DNA of 18,873 nt, from positions 1-18,873 of the forward strand of contig JADJPL010000018.1 of assembly GCA_016713275.1 (NCBI GenBank). Direction: 5' to 3'. The stretch's first letter is position 1. The number at the start of each line of letters is the position of its first letter. The translations under genes and the position numbers were made by a program. The stretch is from Haliscomenobacter sp. (GTDB lineage Bacteria; Bacteroidota; Bacteroidia; Chitinophagales; Saprospiraceae). Below are positions 1-10,025 of this stretch, in pieces. Below the pieces are notes generated by a model. The model was not told where the DNA came from. It saw only the letters and a list, made by a program, of their open reading frames with translations, and searched no databases.

Positions 1-1650
1 ATGGGGTTGCTCCTTTTTATCACCTTGCTTTCTCCCAGTCGCTCGCCATTACCAATCCCATTCTTGAAGGATTCTGCGGACCCCAGCATTGTCAAGGTCG
101 GTCCGGATTGTTATCTCATCGGTCCACGTTTTCCTATTTCCCTGGTATTCCGTATTTCCGCTAAGGATTTGAAAAATTGGAAACAAATCGGGAACGTCAT
201 CCACCAGCCTTCTTTCAGATGGATTTCATGGGCGAACGCATGAGCCAGGGCCTGTTTGCCCCTGCAATCAACTACCATAAAGATACGTTTTACGTGACCT
301 GTTACCGATATCGACCCCATGGGAATTTTGTGGTCACCGCCAAAAACCCAGCGGGAGCTATGGGTGACCAGTTTTTTTGCCTGGGAGTGCGGGGATAGAC
401 CCTTGCTCTACTTCGATGAAATAGAGGGCAAAGCTTACATCGTGTACAGGAGCGACGCGCCCGACCGCAAACCTCTTTACTCCGGTCATAGGACCACACG
501 CATGTTCGAGGTTGACCCCCGTGGCCCTTAAAGTTAGTGGGCAGAAAAATACTGGTCAACGGCCGGTGGGCATCTCCAAAAAGCCGGCTTGGATGGAAGG
601 GGCCCACACTTCATCCAACGTAACGGCTGGTATTACCTGTATGCGGCGACCGGCGGCACTTCCGTCAACCACTCCGAAGTCGTCCTCCGAAGCAAGTCCA
701 TCTGGGGGCCCTTTGTACCTTACTGAGACGCCCCATCCTAACTCGAAGAGGACTAGGGAAGACCGCAAGGATCCGGTCCTCCGCCAGGCACGCCCAACTG
801 GTGGAAGGCCGGACGGGAAAACCTGTTGCGATCTTTCAGGCCGTCAACGGGCCCTACGACCGATTACATCACCGGCCGGGGAGACCTTCCTCGCTCCGGT
901 GGAATGGAGAACGACTTCGTATATCGCCCCGATCACCAAAAGAGGTGCAATACGCCCATTCCTTCCCTATAAAGTCAAGCAAAAAGGCGCTCCCCCAGTC
1001 CGGTAATTTCGCAGGTACACCTTGCGCTTTAAAAACAGCTCATGAGACCACCTTCCTTCCTGTTTTATACGCACGGTGGACAGCAGTTTCTTTTTCCATT
1101 TCGCCCTAGCTTGGGGCTCTCGATGAAACTCAAACCCAAAACAGTGGTGGTTTTTGGCAACCCTTCGTTCATCGGAAAACGCCAAGCAACATCTCTGCAG
1201 CATGGCTGAAACAGCAGTACGGTTTCGGCCCAACTCCTCCAGGAAAAAGCGGGGCTTCTCATTTTTCGGGGATGAACAGCATTTCTATTTCCTGTATGGA
1301 AATCCAAATCAGAAAGCGGAGAAAGTCATCCAGCTATATAAAGCGTGAAAGAAAAAGTCCATGGAGTTGCTGGCCCGAAGCCGCCTGCGGAATCATCACC
1401 GCAACCCCAAGCCGGGCTGCGGATTGCTCGACCGGAGATACGTACAGCTTTTACTTTTCCACCGACAATAAAAGCCTGGATAGCGCTGTTGAAAATGACC
1501 TGGATACCAAATTCCATGGGCATCAATATACGGCAGATTCGTCAGTTGCCTTTTTGGCATGTATACCCCGCTTCTTCCAGGTGAAAGAGCAACAATACCG
1601 CTGCATTCAAGTATTTGAAATACAAGGGAGACGATCCGATGTATAAATAA
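1..1650 (+). CDS. GH43 family beta-xylosidase / alpha-L-arabinofuranosidase (frame-broken)
   Basis: This gene encodes an exported exo-acting glycosidase that would release xylose or arabinose from xylo-oligosaccharides. It opens with ATG at base 1 followed by a hydrophobic stretch, so the true start may be here or just upstream. Joined fragments show the GH43 order: DPSIVKVGPD (first catalytic Asp), DLKNWKQIGNVI, a SQGLFAPAINYHKDTFYV strand, YFDEIEGKAYIVYRS next to the second Asp (GIDP), and WMEG plus HSEVVLRSKSIWGPF carrying the acid Glu. After about base 1000 a C-terminal GH43_C2 beta-sandwich appears (NPSFIGKRQ, FYFLYGNPNQKAEK, TYSFYFSTDNKS), ending with KYLKYKGDDPMYK and TAA at 1648-1650. 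At least ten frame changes are needed, and motif continuity argues for sequencing errors. The family call is firm; the substrate is inferred from the neighbouring xylanase. Confidence 0.85.
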
Positions 1651-1656
1651 AGAATA

Positions 1657-2926
1657 ATAAAAAAAGGAATATCCTCGCTTTTTTGCGGTATTACCCTCGC
1701 CGCAATGGGCTGCCTCAAAAAAGAAGAGAGGAGCAACCAACGCCGGTTACGCCGACGTTTTACGATGCCACGGTTACCCTCCCGCAGGCGAGACCTCACC
1801 AGGAGATCCAGGGTTTCAGGTTGCGCTTCCCCTTCACGCCGCCGGGCACCTCGGCGCCATACCTCCGCGCAGAAATTTGACCGGCTTTTGGGTCGGGCGC
1901 CGGAGCAAGTCGGCCTCAGCAACATTTCCCGTATCCGGCTGGCCCACCGACAATGCCGCAAGAAGCACGGGCTGAGTTACGCCACCGAGGCCGACCAACG
2001 TGGCGACCGAATCATCGCGAGTCCTGGAGCCCTCCCGCCAGCGCCGAAAACCAACGACCAACCGGGTCGGGGATCGCCTGAGGCAGATAGTTCCGCGGCT
2101 TTTGCCCGGTACCTCAACGATTTCGCCCTGTATATGCAGGCCAATGGGGCGCCTTTGTACTGCCGATTTCCATTGCGAGCAGGGCCCGACTATGTCCCCG
2201 GTTATGAAGGGTGCGGGTGCACGGCTGAACAGATGCGGGATTTTTATTCAGGACCACCGGACTGACGATTACCGCTTCTACCCGGTATTGTTTATTTCCC
2301 CGGAATGGGCCAGCAACAACCAGAATTACCCTCAATACCATTTTGTCCGATCCGGGGCGCAGTAGCCAATCTCGACATCGCCGCCGGCCATATCTATGGT
2401 GGCGGAGTTACCGAAAACCAATTGGCCAAAAGCCTGGGAAAGGAAGTCTGGATGACCGAGCATCTCGATACCAATATCACGTACGCCGCGAATATCAACA
2501 CCGCATTAGAAATCCACGATTGCCTCACAAAAATAAATTTTAATGCCTACATCTGGTGGTACGGGAAACGGTTTTACGGCCCGATCGGCCGGAGATGGGC
2601 TAGTGACCATGACGGGGCTGTCCTGTCCCAATTTGCCTTTACATCAGGCCGGCTCCGTGCGCCTGGGCGTTGGCGTCGAAGCAGATCGATATTGTTTATC
2701 TCGGCCTACCAACATGGATGAAGCGGATCCTCGTGGCCATCAACACGGGCCGGGGACGTCAACAAACGATTTCCATCGATACCGGGACGCTTTCAGCTAT
2801 GGTTCCACTATACTACGAGCGAATTGAAAAATGTAGAACAAGGGAACCCGGTTACCGCATACAGGCAATAGCAAAAAGTGCCACTATTGCCGCACCACCG
2901 CTGGCACGACGTTGGTAGAACAATAA
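1657..2926 (+). CDS. GH30 (subfamily 8-like) glucuronoarabinoxylan endo-1,4-beta-xylanase, lipoprotein (frame-broken)
   Basis: This is a retaining endo-xylanase that cuts glucuronoxylan near methylglucuronate side chains. It begins about 6 bases after the GH43 stop; no clean ATG is visible (ATA AAA AAA AGG at 1657 is the likely corrupted start). The N-terminus SLFCGITLAAMGC looks like a lipoprotein signal with Cys near 1713. Later fragments are highly diagnostic: YLNDFALYMQANGAPLY, PDYVPGYEGCG (acid/base region, where the expected ANEP is garbled by indels), AAGHIYGGGVTE, KEVWMTEHLDTN (nucleophile Glu in WMTEH), NAYIWWYGKRFYGPIG and RPGSVRLGV, followed by the C-terminal beta-sandwich (VAINTG, TISID). 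The last codons read LVEQ then TAA at 2924-2926. The reconstructed length of about 420 residues fits GH30_8 enzymes. Frame changes are frequent. The subfamily is judged from motifs only. Confidence 0.85.
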
Positions 2927-3003
2927 ATAACATTCCCAAATTATGCCCGGCGGGGACCGGGTTTGTTCAAAACAATCCTTCCACCTGAAAATTGACCAAT
3001 TTT

Positions 3004-5545
3004 ATGAAAAGCTCCTCTAACCCCAAGGCCCTCGTCCCGCTTTGCGCAGGGGCCCCTGGCCTCTTTCGGGCCAGCCTGTCTGGCCAAAAACTCGTTAAAC
3101 GATTAGTCCTATTTCAGAAACCGGGCGTCAATGTCTTGGTATTTAGCAACCTATACAACGACATGTTTTTCGATGAAAAAACGGCGGTATCGAATGGATC
3201 CACCATGGAGTGCGGACTTCAACCGGCGGGGCCGTGCGCCTCAACCTACTCGAACAATGGGACTTAATTCCCACCATGGCCGATCGCAAGTAGATGTTGA
3301 AAGCCAACCAATCACATCCGAGGTGGTTTAAAATACAAGGAATACGATTTCACTTCAAGAGTAGCACGTTCCTACCCAAAGACGAGGGGTCGAAATAAAT
3401 GACTGTTCCTCGACCAGCCCATACCGGAAAAACTGGGAAATGCAGGTTTCAATCTCGAATTTTTGCCGTCGGCCTATTTGAAAAACCTATTTAATGGATT
3501 GGGAAGTAAGATTTCCTTTACTTACCCATCAAGCAATACCAAAAGGTTGGAATCCATCGCGCCAAAAAAATACCCCAGTTTGGCGGGTATAATACCTTCG
3601 CGACGAAGGGAAACCGGAATTTATCGTTCCGCTGGACCTGACAAGCGGCAAAACCCTGGTTTTGGCGCCGAGGACGAACGCATGGTAAGATCAATTAGAC
3701 TCAGGAAATGGATGCTTTTTCGATGGACACAACCTGGCCCAAAACGGCTGGTTTATCGTTGCGTAGCCTGCTCCCTGCTAAAAGGAGCAGGGAAGGTGCT
3801 GACCGGTTCGTAAAACCCCATGCCATTCAAATTGGAAACGGGCGCCGGTCATCGGTTTTTCGCAAGTAATATCACCCGAAGCGGGAGAGAGTAGCCGTCA
3901 TCGAACCCCGGACAAAACAGAGGATACGCCCTTAAAAACGGCATCTCTGTTTTTCAAGTAGACACGCCGGAAGGGCAGGTCGTAGAGAAATTAAAGGCGA
4001 AGTAAGGCCTTTGGGGGCTGTTTATCCGCTAACTACGGCAAATTTGATTTCAGCGCGGTCGTGGCTCCGGGGTTTGTTTTCAGTCAATACGGCGACCAGA
4101 AGACCAACACCTTTGCTATTGGACCCAACGTACACGATAACATTTGGCACCACACCTGGATGTCTGGTACCCGTACAGATGGACCACATGACCGTCAGCA
4201 AGCCTACCAGATGGCACGGAACGCCGTTTCTCAACGACGCGCTGCCAAGCGCCCACCAACATCCAGCATTATGACGGTTACAGCATGGGCGATACCACCG
4301 ATACCAAGTACACAAACCCTAGGAGCGCATTCCAGGGTTGGACGTTGGCGGTTGGTTTCGATGCAAGGATTTTGATATTCAAACCGGATCGCATTGCAGC
4401 GCCTTGCTAAGTTTTGTGGATGCCAAGGAGCGATTAAAGCTCGACCGGGATCGAGCCTATATTGACCAGGCCAAACGCTATGTAGATATTCACCGCCCCC
4501 AGGAAAACATGACCTGCTTGCAACAAATCGAGCATGGGGCCCTAAACCTGGTTGCCCCAGGTTAAACATATCAGCGCATCCCGTCCGGGGCATTGTCGTC
4601 CCCAAGCTCCATCAATACCACCGTTTAAGCGATGCCAGCACCGGGAAACGGATAACCTGCAACACAACCCCGGGTTAAAGCCCTACGAATCCGATGGAAA
4701 ATCAGGCGGCACGATGGACGACCAGTGGGCATTACCACCCGAACCGCCTCTTAGACTATTCGACCGCCTCCGCCCTGGCGGGCCTCAGCCGCGCGTTGAA
4801 GGCTTTAACGATTCCCTGGCTCCACAATGCCTCCAATCGGCCAAAAAGCTCTGGAGTGAAAACGAAGGACGCCGGTCTGCGACAGAGACTCCCAGATTTG
4901 CTTCTGCCTCCCGTAAAGCCTCAGGTTGCCCGCAGCCCTTCAACTACCCTCGCGACCAAGGACGACCGCTACGGCAAAGATTCAGGGATTCCCATCTTTC
5001 AGACCCTCGACAGGTCCCTGGCGTTTGGCATATCCGGCTGCGTTGCAGGCGTATCCGTATATGGACAAACCATACCAGGATAAATTAAAAGAATATGTCG
5101 TCAGGTATAAAGCTTCCCTCGACAATCTGAGCAAACAAAATCCCTATGGCGTACCCGTGACGGAAGAGGCTGGGGAGGAAGCGGAAACGTCGTCAACTAG
5201 GCGATTACCAACTATTATGCCCACACCTATTATCCCGACGTGGTTGGCCCTGAATACGTTTTCAAAGGCCTGAATTATATTTTTGGCTGCCACCCCTGTT
5301 CCAATATTTCCTTCGTTTCCGCCGTGGGCGCGCGCTCCAAGAAAATTACCCATGGAAACAACAGGGCAGATTTCAGTTACATCGCAGGAGGCATCGTCCC
5401 CGGATTGCTTCTGTTGAATCCGGATTTTCCTGAAAACAAAGAAGATTTGGCCCTTCCTATGGGGTGAAAACGAGGGGTGACCATCGGCGGCTCGGCGGCG
5501 TATTTGATGCTCGCTGGGGCTGTTTCCGAAATGATGAAAAAATAA
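3004..5545 (+). CDS. GH9 glucanase with CelD_N Ig-like domain and long N-terminal extension (frame-broken)
   Basis: This exported inverting beta-glucanase has a reconstructed length of about 845 residues. The start is ATG at 3004 (MKSSSNPKALVPLCAGA, a signal peptide). Roughly the first 270 residues (3,080-3,830) form a beta-rich region that I cannot assign (PGVNVLVFSNLYNDMFFDEK, NLEFLPSAYF). A CelD_N-like Ig domain follows at 3,835-4,130 (PVIGFSQ, HPKRERVAVIE, QYGDQKTNTFAIGPN), and then the GH9 (alpha/alpha)6 domain: GGWF..DFDIQTGSHC (the DAGD site, garbled), DQAKRYVDIHRP, TMDDQWA, QAYPYMDK, YIFGCHP, SAVGARSKK, NRADFSYIAGGIVPG and WGENEG/VTIGGSAAYLMLAG. The Glu in ENEG is the likely general acid. 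One frame break is a G4 run at 5474-5477 where five are needed. The stop TAA (5543-5545) is abutted by a mobile element. Cellulose, xyloglucan and mixed-linkage glucan are all possible substrates. Confidence 0.85.
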
Positions 5546-5547
5546 TA

Positions 5548-5707
5548 GACTTGTTGCGACGGGTCAGCGTGGTGGTAAAAATGAGCTATTTTTCGTCCAC
5601 ACGAAGGCTTTTTGAGAGAGCATAGCCGAGCTAAGTGACCGAAAAAAGGCATAGTGTGGGCGGAAAATAGCCATTTTAAACCCGCGATGATCCCGTCGCA
5701 ACAAGTC
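5548..5707. mobile_element. 160-bp MITE-like palindromic element with TAATA target duplication
   Basis: The element is bounded by perfect 16-bp terminal inverted repeats, GACTTGTTGCGACGGG at 5548-5563 and its reverse complement at 5692-5707. Outside them lies a 5-bp direct repeat TAATA at 5543-5547 and 5708-5712, which is the expected scar of transposition. The interior is an imperfect palindrome over nearly its full length; for example GCTATTTTTCGTCCACAC on the left matches GGCTATTTTCCGCCCACAC read from the right strand. It contains no convincing protein. The transposase family that would mobilise it cannot be named from the sequence. The left TAATA includes the GH9 stop codon, so insertion left that gene intact. 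The transcript would fold into a long hairpin that could act as a terminator or mRNA stabiliser between GH9 and the esterase. Confidence 0.8.
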
Positions 5708-5741
5708 TAATACCCTGCTCATCCACTTTAATCAAAAATAA

Positions 5742-7658
5742 ATGAAACGGACCGCCTTCTTTTTCGCTTGTGTTTGGCGCTGCCTTGTTGGCGCTTTTTC
5801 CCAACCTACAGTAATGCAGGCCCCGCAGGGGTTTGACCAAGTAAGGGTAGGGATTCCCACAGGGAAAATAGATACCATTCAATACAAATCCGCTACCGTC
5901 GACACGACCCGAAGGGCTCTGGTCTATACGCCTCCCGGGTTTTCGAAAACTAAAAAATACCCCGTTTTTTATTTGTTACATGGAATTGGCGGCGATGAGA
6001 AGGAATGGTTGAAAGGAGCAAACCCCCAGGTCATTTTAGACAACCTGTACGCCGAAGGAAAAATTCAGCCCATGATCGTGGTCATGCCCAACGGCAGGAG
6101 CAATGAAGGACGACCGCGCCGTTGGCAATGTTTTGACCGGGAAAAGTGGAGGCGTTTGCTACATTTGAAAAAGACTTGCTCAACGACCTGATTCCTGTAC
6201 AGAAAAAAATATCCCCCCTGACAGATAGAGAACACCGCGCTATTGCCGGCCTGTCGATGGGCGGAGGCCAGTCTCTGAATTTCGGTTTGGGCCATCTGAC
6301 CAATTCGCCTGGGTAGGAGGGTTCTCTTTCGGCGCCTAATACCAAAAGTCCGGAGGGGAATTGATCCCCACCCCGAAGAAGCTAAAAAACAGTTGAAATT
6401 GCTCTGGATGTCCTGCGGAGATAACGATGGCCTTATCACGTTCAGCAAACGTATCCACGACTACCTGTTCCATACGACGTGCTGCATATTTACTATATCA
6501 GCCGGGGGTCCACGATTTTAAAGTATGGAAAAACGGGTTGTATATGTTTTCCCAGTTTCTCTTCAAACCCGTCGACCCTCCACTTTTTCTCAATACACCC
6601 TTCTGGGAACTCCGCCGCCTCCAATGTGCGCAACGCGCGGTACCCTCAGATTTTGCCCGACAACCGGGTGCTTTTCCGGATCAAAGCGCCGGAAGCACAG
6701 CTCGTGCAAATCGACCTGGCCAAAAAATACGATATGAAAAAAGACACCCGGCGGGTTTTGGACCCTCACCACGGATGTCGTCAGTCCCGGATTTCATTAC
6801 TACTCCTGCTCATCGATTCAGGGTCGCGGTAGCCGATCCCGCCAGCGCAAAACGTTTTACGGCATGGGCCGCATACAGCGGAATTGAAATCCCGTTTAAA
6901 GAAGGCGATTTCTATGCATGAAAACGTGCCGCACGGCTGCATCCGTGTAGAACGGTACTTGTCGAAAACCACGAATCCGCAAGCCTGCGCGGGTACTTAC
7001 ACACCCTCCGGATACGACCAATCGACGGATAAATACCCCGGTTTTGTATTTGCTTCACGGTGGAGGCGAAGACCAAAGAGGCTGGGCAAACCCAAGGCCG
7101 GACCAACCTCATTCTGACAATCCCATCGCCGCATCCAGGCCAAGCCCATGCTGGTAGTTATGCTCGATGGAAATAAAGGCAGCCCCGGCGGGCTGGCTGG
7201 TTTTTAACGAAAACGCGCTGGGCATTTGAAAACGAACTCAAACAAAGCGCCATCCCCTTTTTGCGGAAAGCAACTTCCGCGTACTGACCAGCGCCAATTC
7301 CCGCGCTCTGGCGGGTTTATCCATGGGAGGGATACAAACCCTCTATGCAGGGGATCAAAACACCGACCTCTTTTCCTATCTGGGCGTGTTCAGCTCGGGA
7401 TGGTTTGCCAGTAACCCCGCCTCTTCCGACCCCAATACGCTTTCATGAAAACCAACGCCGCAACGATCAACACCAACCTCAGGGGAGTTCTGGATTTCGA
7501 TAGGAGGCCCCGAAGATATCGCATTCCAGAACTGTGAAATCATGCGCCAAATTTGACGAAATGGGCATCAAATACCGCTGACGAATACCCCGGCGGCCAT
7601 ACCTGGCCGGTTTGGCGGCACGGATTTGTATGCCTTTGCGCAGTTGTTGTTCAAGTAA
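5742..7658 (+). CDS. Two-headed CE1 esterase (CE1-CBM48-CE1), feruloyl/acetyl xylan esterase type (frame-broken)
   Basis: This secreted esterase would remove feruloyl or acetyl groups from xylan. ATG at 5742 starts a signal peptide (MKRTAFFFACVW...GAFSQP). Domain 1 (about 5,860-6,570) shows YPVFYLLHGIGGDEKEWL, PMIVVMPNGR, the nucleophile elbow GLSMGGGQS (near 6,247), SCGDNDGL and GVHDFKVWKNG for Ser, Asp and His. The middle (about 6,640-6,860) resembles CBM48/esterase Ig modules (RVLFRIKAPEAQLVQIDL, ADPAS, GIEIPFKEGDFY). Domain 2 (about 6,920-7,658) repeats the plan with VYTPSGYDQSTDKYP, LLHGGGEDQRGW, GLSMGGIQTLYAG (near 7,313) and YPGGHTWPVWR, and it ends FAQLLFK then TAA at 7656-7658. Both active sites look complete once frames are joined. 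It could have been two genes, but no stop/start pair is seen between domains, and this fusion architecture occurs in Bacteroidota. Length is about 638 residues. Confidence 0.85.
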
Positions 7659-7800
7659 AAGAGACAGCTATCCCAAACCTTTTCATGTATTGGGTATTCC
7701 CCCTATGGTCGCAAAGGCTGATGAAACTTCCCTTTGAGAGGTTAGGATGAGGATGCTGGGAGTGCTTCATCCCCCTGACCCCCTTCAAAGTGGGGAGAAC

Positions 7801-7827
7801 GCCATCTCATAGTTTTTGAGAGATGGC
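7801..7827 (+). terminator. Stem-loop between convergent genes
   Basis: GCCATCTC (7801-7808) pairs exactly with GAGATGGC (7820-7827) across an 11-base loop. On the plus strand it is followed by TTT, which is weak for an intrinsic terminator. It lies 143 bases after the CE1 esterase stop and 12 bases beyond the stop of the minus-strand regulator, so it could end transcription from either side. The rest of 7659-7838 holds no supported gene. A C-rich/G-rich stretch at 7770-7797 (CCCCCTGACCCCCTTCAAAG) resembles a dispersed intergenic palindrome, but only one copy is visible here. Confidence 0.45.
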
Positions 7828-7838
7828 TTTAAGCCATT

Positions 7839-8688
7839 TTACTCGGTTTCTAACCGGTATCCCACCATGCACAGCGACAATAGACACCGACTGGTCGGCC
7901 GACGCTTTTTCCGCAACCGGGAGACAAAGACATCCACGCTCGGGCCGACCAACACCTTCATCAGCCCATACCTGGGGAGGATGAACTCCGCTCGAGCAAC
8001 TGGCCGGAGTGGGTAACAAAAAGCCGGAGCAATTTCGCCTCCCGAAAGGTCAAGTCTGGCGTAGGCCTCCGCATTCCAACACCTCGCCGGCTACGTCCAA
8101 ACGCGCGACTGGCCCAAACAGCCAAGGCGTCCTTCCGAAGGAGGGCCGCCTTGCGCCCAGCGGCGCCGTAAAAACAACCAAAGACCAAGGCCTATGCTGC
8201 CCAACAGGGCTATCCATTGCAGGCCCTTCTTTTCAGGAACCACCTGCCCGGACTGGCATGCACAAACGAAATCTAAGGTAATGGCAGCCTTTCGGCATCG
8301 ACCTTCCGGTACTGCAGGTACGCCCTCGCTGCCAGATAAATCCGCCTTTTGATACCCCAAATCAACCATCGCATCGGCACAACGGCGCACGGTCACTGCG
8401 TAGCGCATCGCGGATTCCGTAGTGGTCCAGGATTGCTGCAACAAGGAGGGCAAGAGTCGTACGCAAAGGACGATTCGAGGCGGACCCGCCAATGCCATCG
8501 GCAACCTGCTCCACCGCAGGTATCCGGCTCAGTTGCTGTCTCCTGCTGCCCCTCAGCAAACCGTCTGCCGTGCGGCGCAATGCGAGGTTGACCTTCTCAA
8601 GCGCCTTCCCGGTGTATTTTTCTGGCGTAAGGGGATAGAATCCATGCCGTAAACGTGGCAAAACGGCCAGCAAACGCGTATTTTTCAA
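7839..8688 (-). CDS. Membrane-spanning regulator: periplasmic sensor, one TM, C-terminal winged helix (frame-broken)
   Basis: This protein is inferred to be a one-component signal transducer. Reading leftward from a TTG at 8688-8686 (KNTRLLAVLP, probably a corrupted ATGAAAAAT), the N-terminus is hydrophobic. A periplasmic segment follows (EKVNLALRRTADGLLRG, RIPAVEQVADGI, RRCADAMVDLGYQKADLSG). Next comes a transmembrane helix, QWIALLGSIGLGLWLFLRRR, at about 8,160-8,220. The last 90 residues are an OmpR/PhoB-type winged helix (LTFREAKLLRLFVTHSGQLL, QVWADEGV, SVDVFVSRLRKK, HG/VGYRLETE), ending with TAA at 7841-7839. The layout is the reverse of ToxR/CadC, where the DNA-binding domain is N-terminal; similar proteins are known in Bacteroidota. 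A one-base loss in CATGGTGGG (about 7,862-7,870) breaks the final HGVGYR motif. Its start overlaps the stop of the propeller gene, so the two are probably co-translated. Confidence 0.72.
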
Positions 8689-9793
8689 ATCGAATCAGCG
8701 GCATACCCGAAGATAACGCGCTTTTTCAACAGCCCGTAATCCTCAGGGCGAAAAATCCGGTTCCGACGCCGTCAGGCGGATAAAAGTTACGACTCCGGCA
8801 TCAAGGGGTTGGATCAACTCCCATGTTTTTGCCCTGGTCTGCCGAGCGGAAAACCCCGGCATCGCTGGTGGAGAAAGGTGTTCGCCCGCTTGCTCTATTT
8901 CGTACATGCTGTTCAGGGCCGTTGGGAGTTTGCCGCCGTTCAAGCGCCTCCCAGGTGGCGCGCCCTGGTCGGAGGAGATAAATACCCTGTTCCTTGGTTG
9001 TCTTCCAAACTGCGTTTCTGCTCCAAGAATGGCGGCCATGTTTGTCTCCCCAGCATCCCGATGTGCCACTGCATGGCCTCCCTTCAGCGACCAATCCCAC
9101 TGCGGGCCGCCGTTGGTCAGTACCCAATCCCCAGTGCGCTCCATTGTCGGTAAGAGAGCGCATCACGCCCCGGTTGCCCCCGGCGATCAGCACGCCGTTT
9201 ATCTCGATGAGTTTGGTGATGGCGCCACTTGTCGAGGAGAAGACCTGCTCCCAGGTTTTTCCGTAGTCAGCGGATTTATAAATCCCCTTGTCGCAGCCAA
9301 CGAACAACGCCCCGCCCTGGGTTTCCGCGACCGAATGAATCACCTGACCGTTCAGCCCTTGGCTCAACGACATCCAAAGGCCCGTGGCCGGTTGGCGGTG
9401 AACCAACCCATTCCTGCCGTCGAGGACGAGGAGCCCGGATTTCCCGAATAGATTTCCGTGATAGGACTTCCGATCAACAGGTCTTTCTCCCAAACAGGCT
9501 GTCCGGAAACCATGCGTCCGCGGTACAACCCTTCAGCGGCGCCAAGCCACCATTCGTTTCCTTCTGCATAAAATCAAATGGCTGCACCTTGCCAGGCAGC
9601 CCCGCGCTAACCTCTACCCAGCTCTGGCCCCCGTCGGCCGATTGCTGAAGGATTTCCTCTTCCGGTTTTGGAAAAACTTCCGGAAATGCCGCCTTCAGGC
9701 TTGCCGTTGGGATCGAAATGGCCTCCGAGCGGGACCGCCGGCGAAAAAATCGGAGCGAAAAGAAGCACAAAAAAGAAAATGGATCGGAATCAT
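8685..9793 (-). CDS. Secreted Asp-box (BNR/sialidase-like, YVTN-type) beta-propeller protein (frame-broken)
   Basis: The start is ATG at 9793-9791, followed by a hydrophobic signal-like stretch (MIPIHFLF, then LLFAPIFSPAVPL in another frame). The body carries repeated Asp-box motifs of the form S-x-D-x-G-x-T/S-W: QQSADGGQSWVEV, YKSADYGKTWEQV, ISSDQGATWEAL and RSADQGKTWELI, with blade spacers such as GALFVGCDKGIYKSAD and GVLIAGGNRGVMRS. About 370 residues would make a six- or seven-bladed propeller. No sialidase arginine triad (FRIP-type motif) is seen, so I do not call a catalytic function; a binding or sensing role is more likely. The final codons (KKRVIFGYAADSI, TGA at 8687-8685) overlap the start of the winged-helix regulator, implying coupled expression. 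A divergent promoter region lies upstream, at 9794-10125. Confidence 0.72.
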
Positions 9794-10025
9794 AAATTAT
9801 TTATTTTGGACAAATATGAAGCCTTTCGCCGCTTCCGTCCATTTATTGCCGGTAAAATGATGTAAAGGAATTGTAAAAGGTGGTTGAAAACCCAGGAAAA
9901 GGAATCTCCCTCTGAACGAACTTTCCCCGGAAGAACCAGGGCGGCTATACCTTTTTGAAATCGTTCCTTATGCCCCCCGCGGCCGGGATAGTTCACCCAA
10001 GAAAAAGAACGCTTTAGCGTTTAAC

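Noticed and set aside
5377..5652. Minus-strand open frame across the GH9 end and the palindrome as a transposase
   Set aside because: It has no transposase motif and is antisense to the well-supported GH9 C-terminus.
7663..7750. Short open frames after the CE1 esterase as a separate gene
   Set aside because: They lack a start/RBS context and any family resemblance; the region is better read as 3' intergenic.
1..9500. Genes are true pseudogenes or use programmed frameshifting
   Set aside because: Breaks occur at many unrelated sites and in nearly all genes, lack slippery-site/pseudoknot context, and leave active-site motifs intact.
8809..9648. Long plus-strand open frames opposite the propeller gene
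   Set aside because: They are the complement of the Asp-box protein; their sequences show no domain and are rich in Pro/Arg, as expected of shadow frames.
8685..9793. Calling the propeller an exo-sialidase
   Set aside because: Asp-boxes occur in many non-sialidases, and no FRIP motif or arginine triad is visible.
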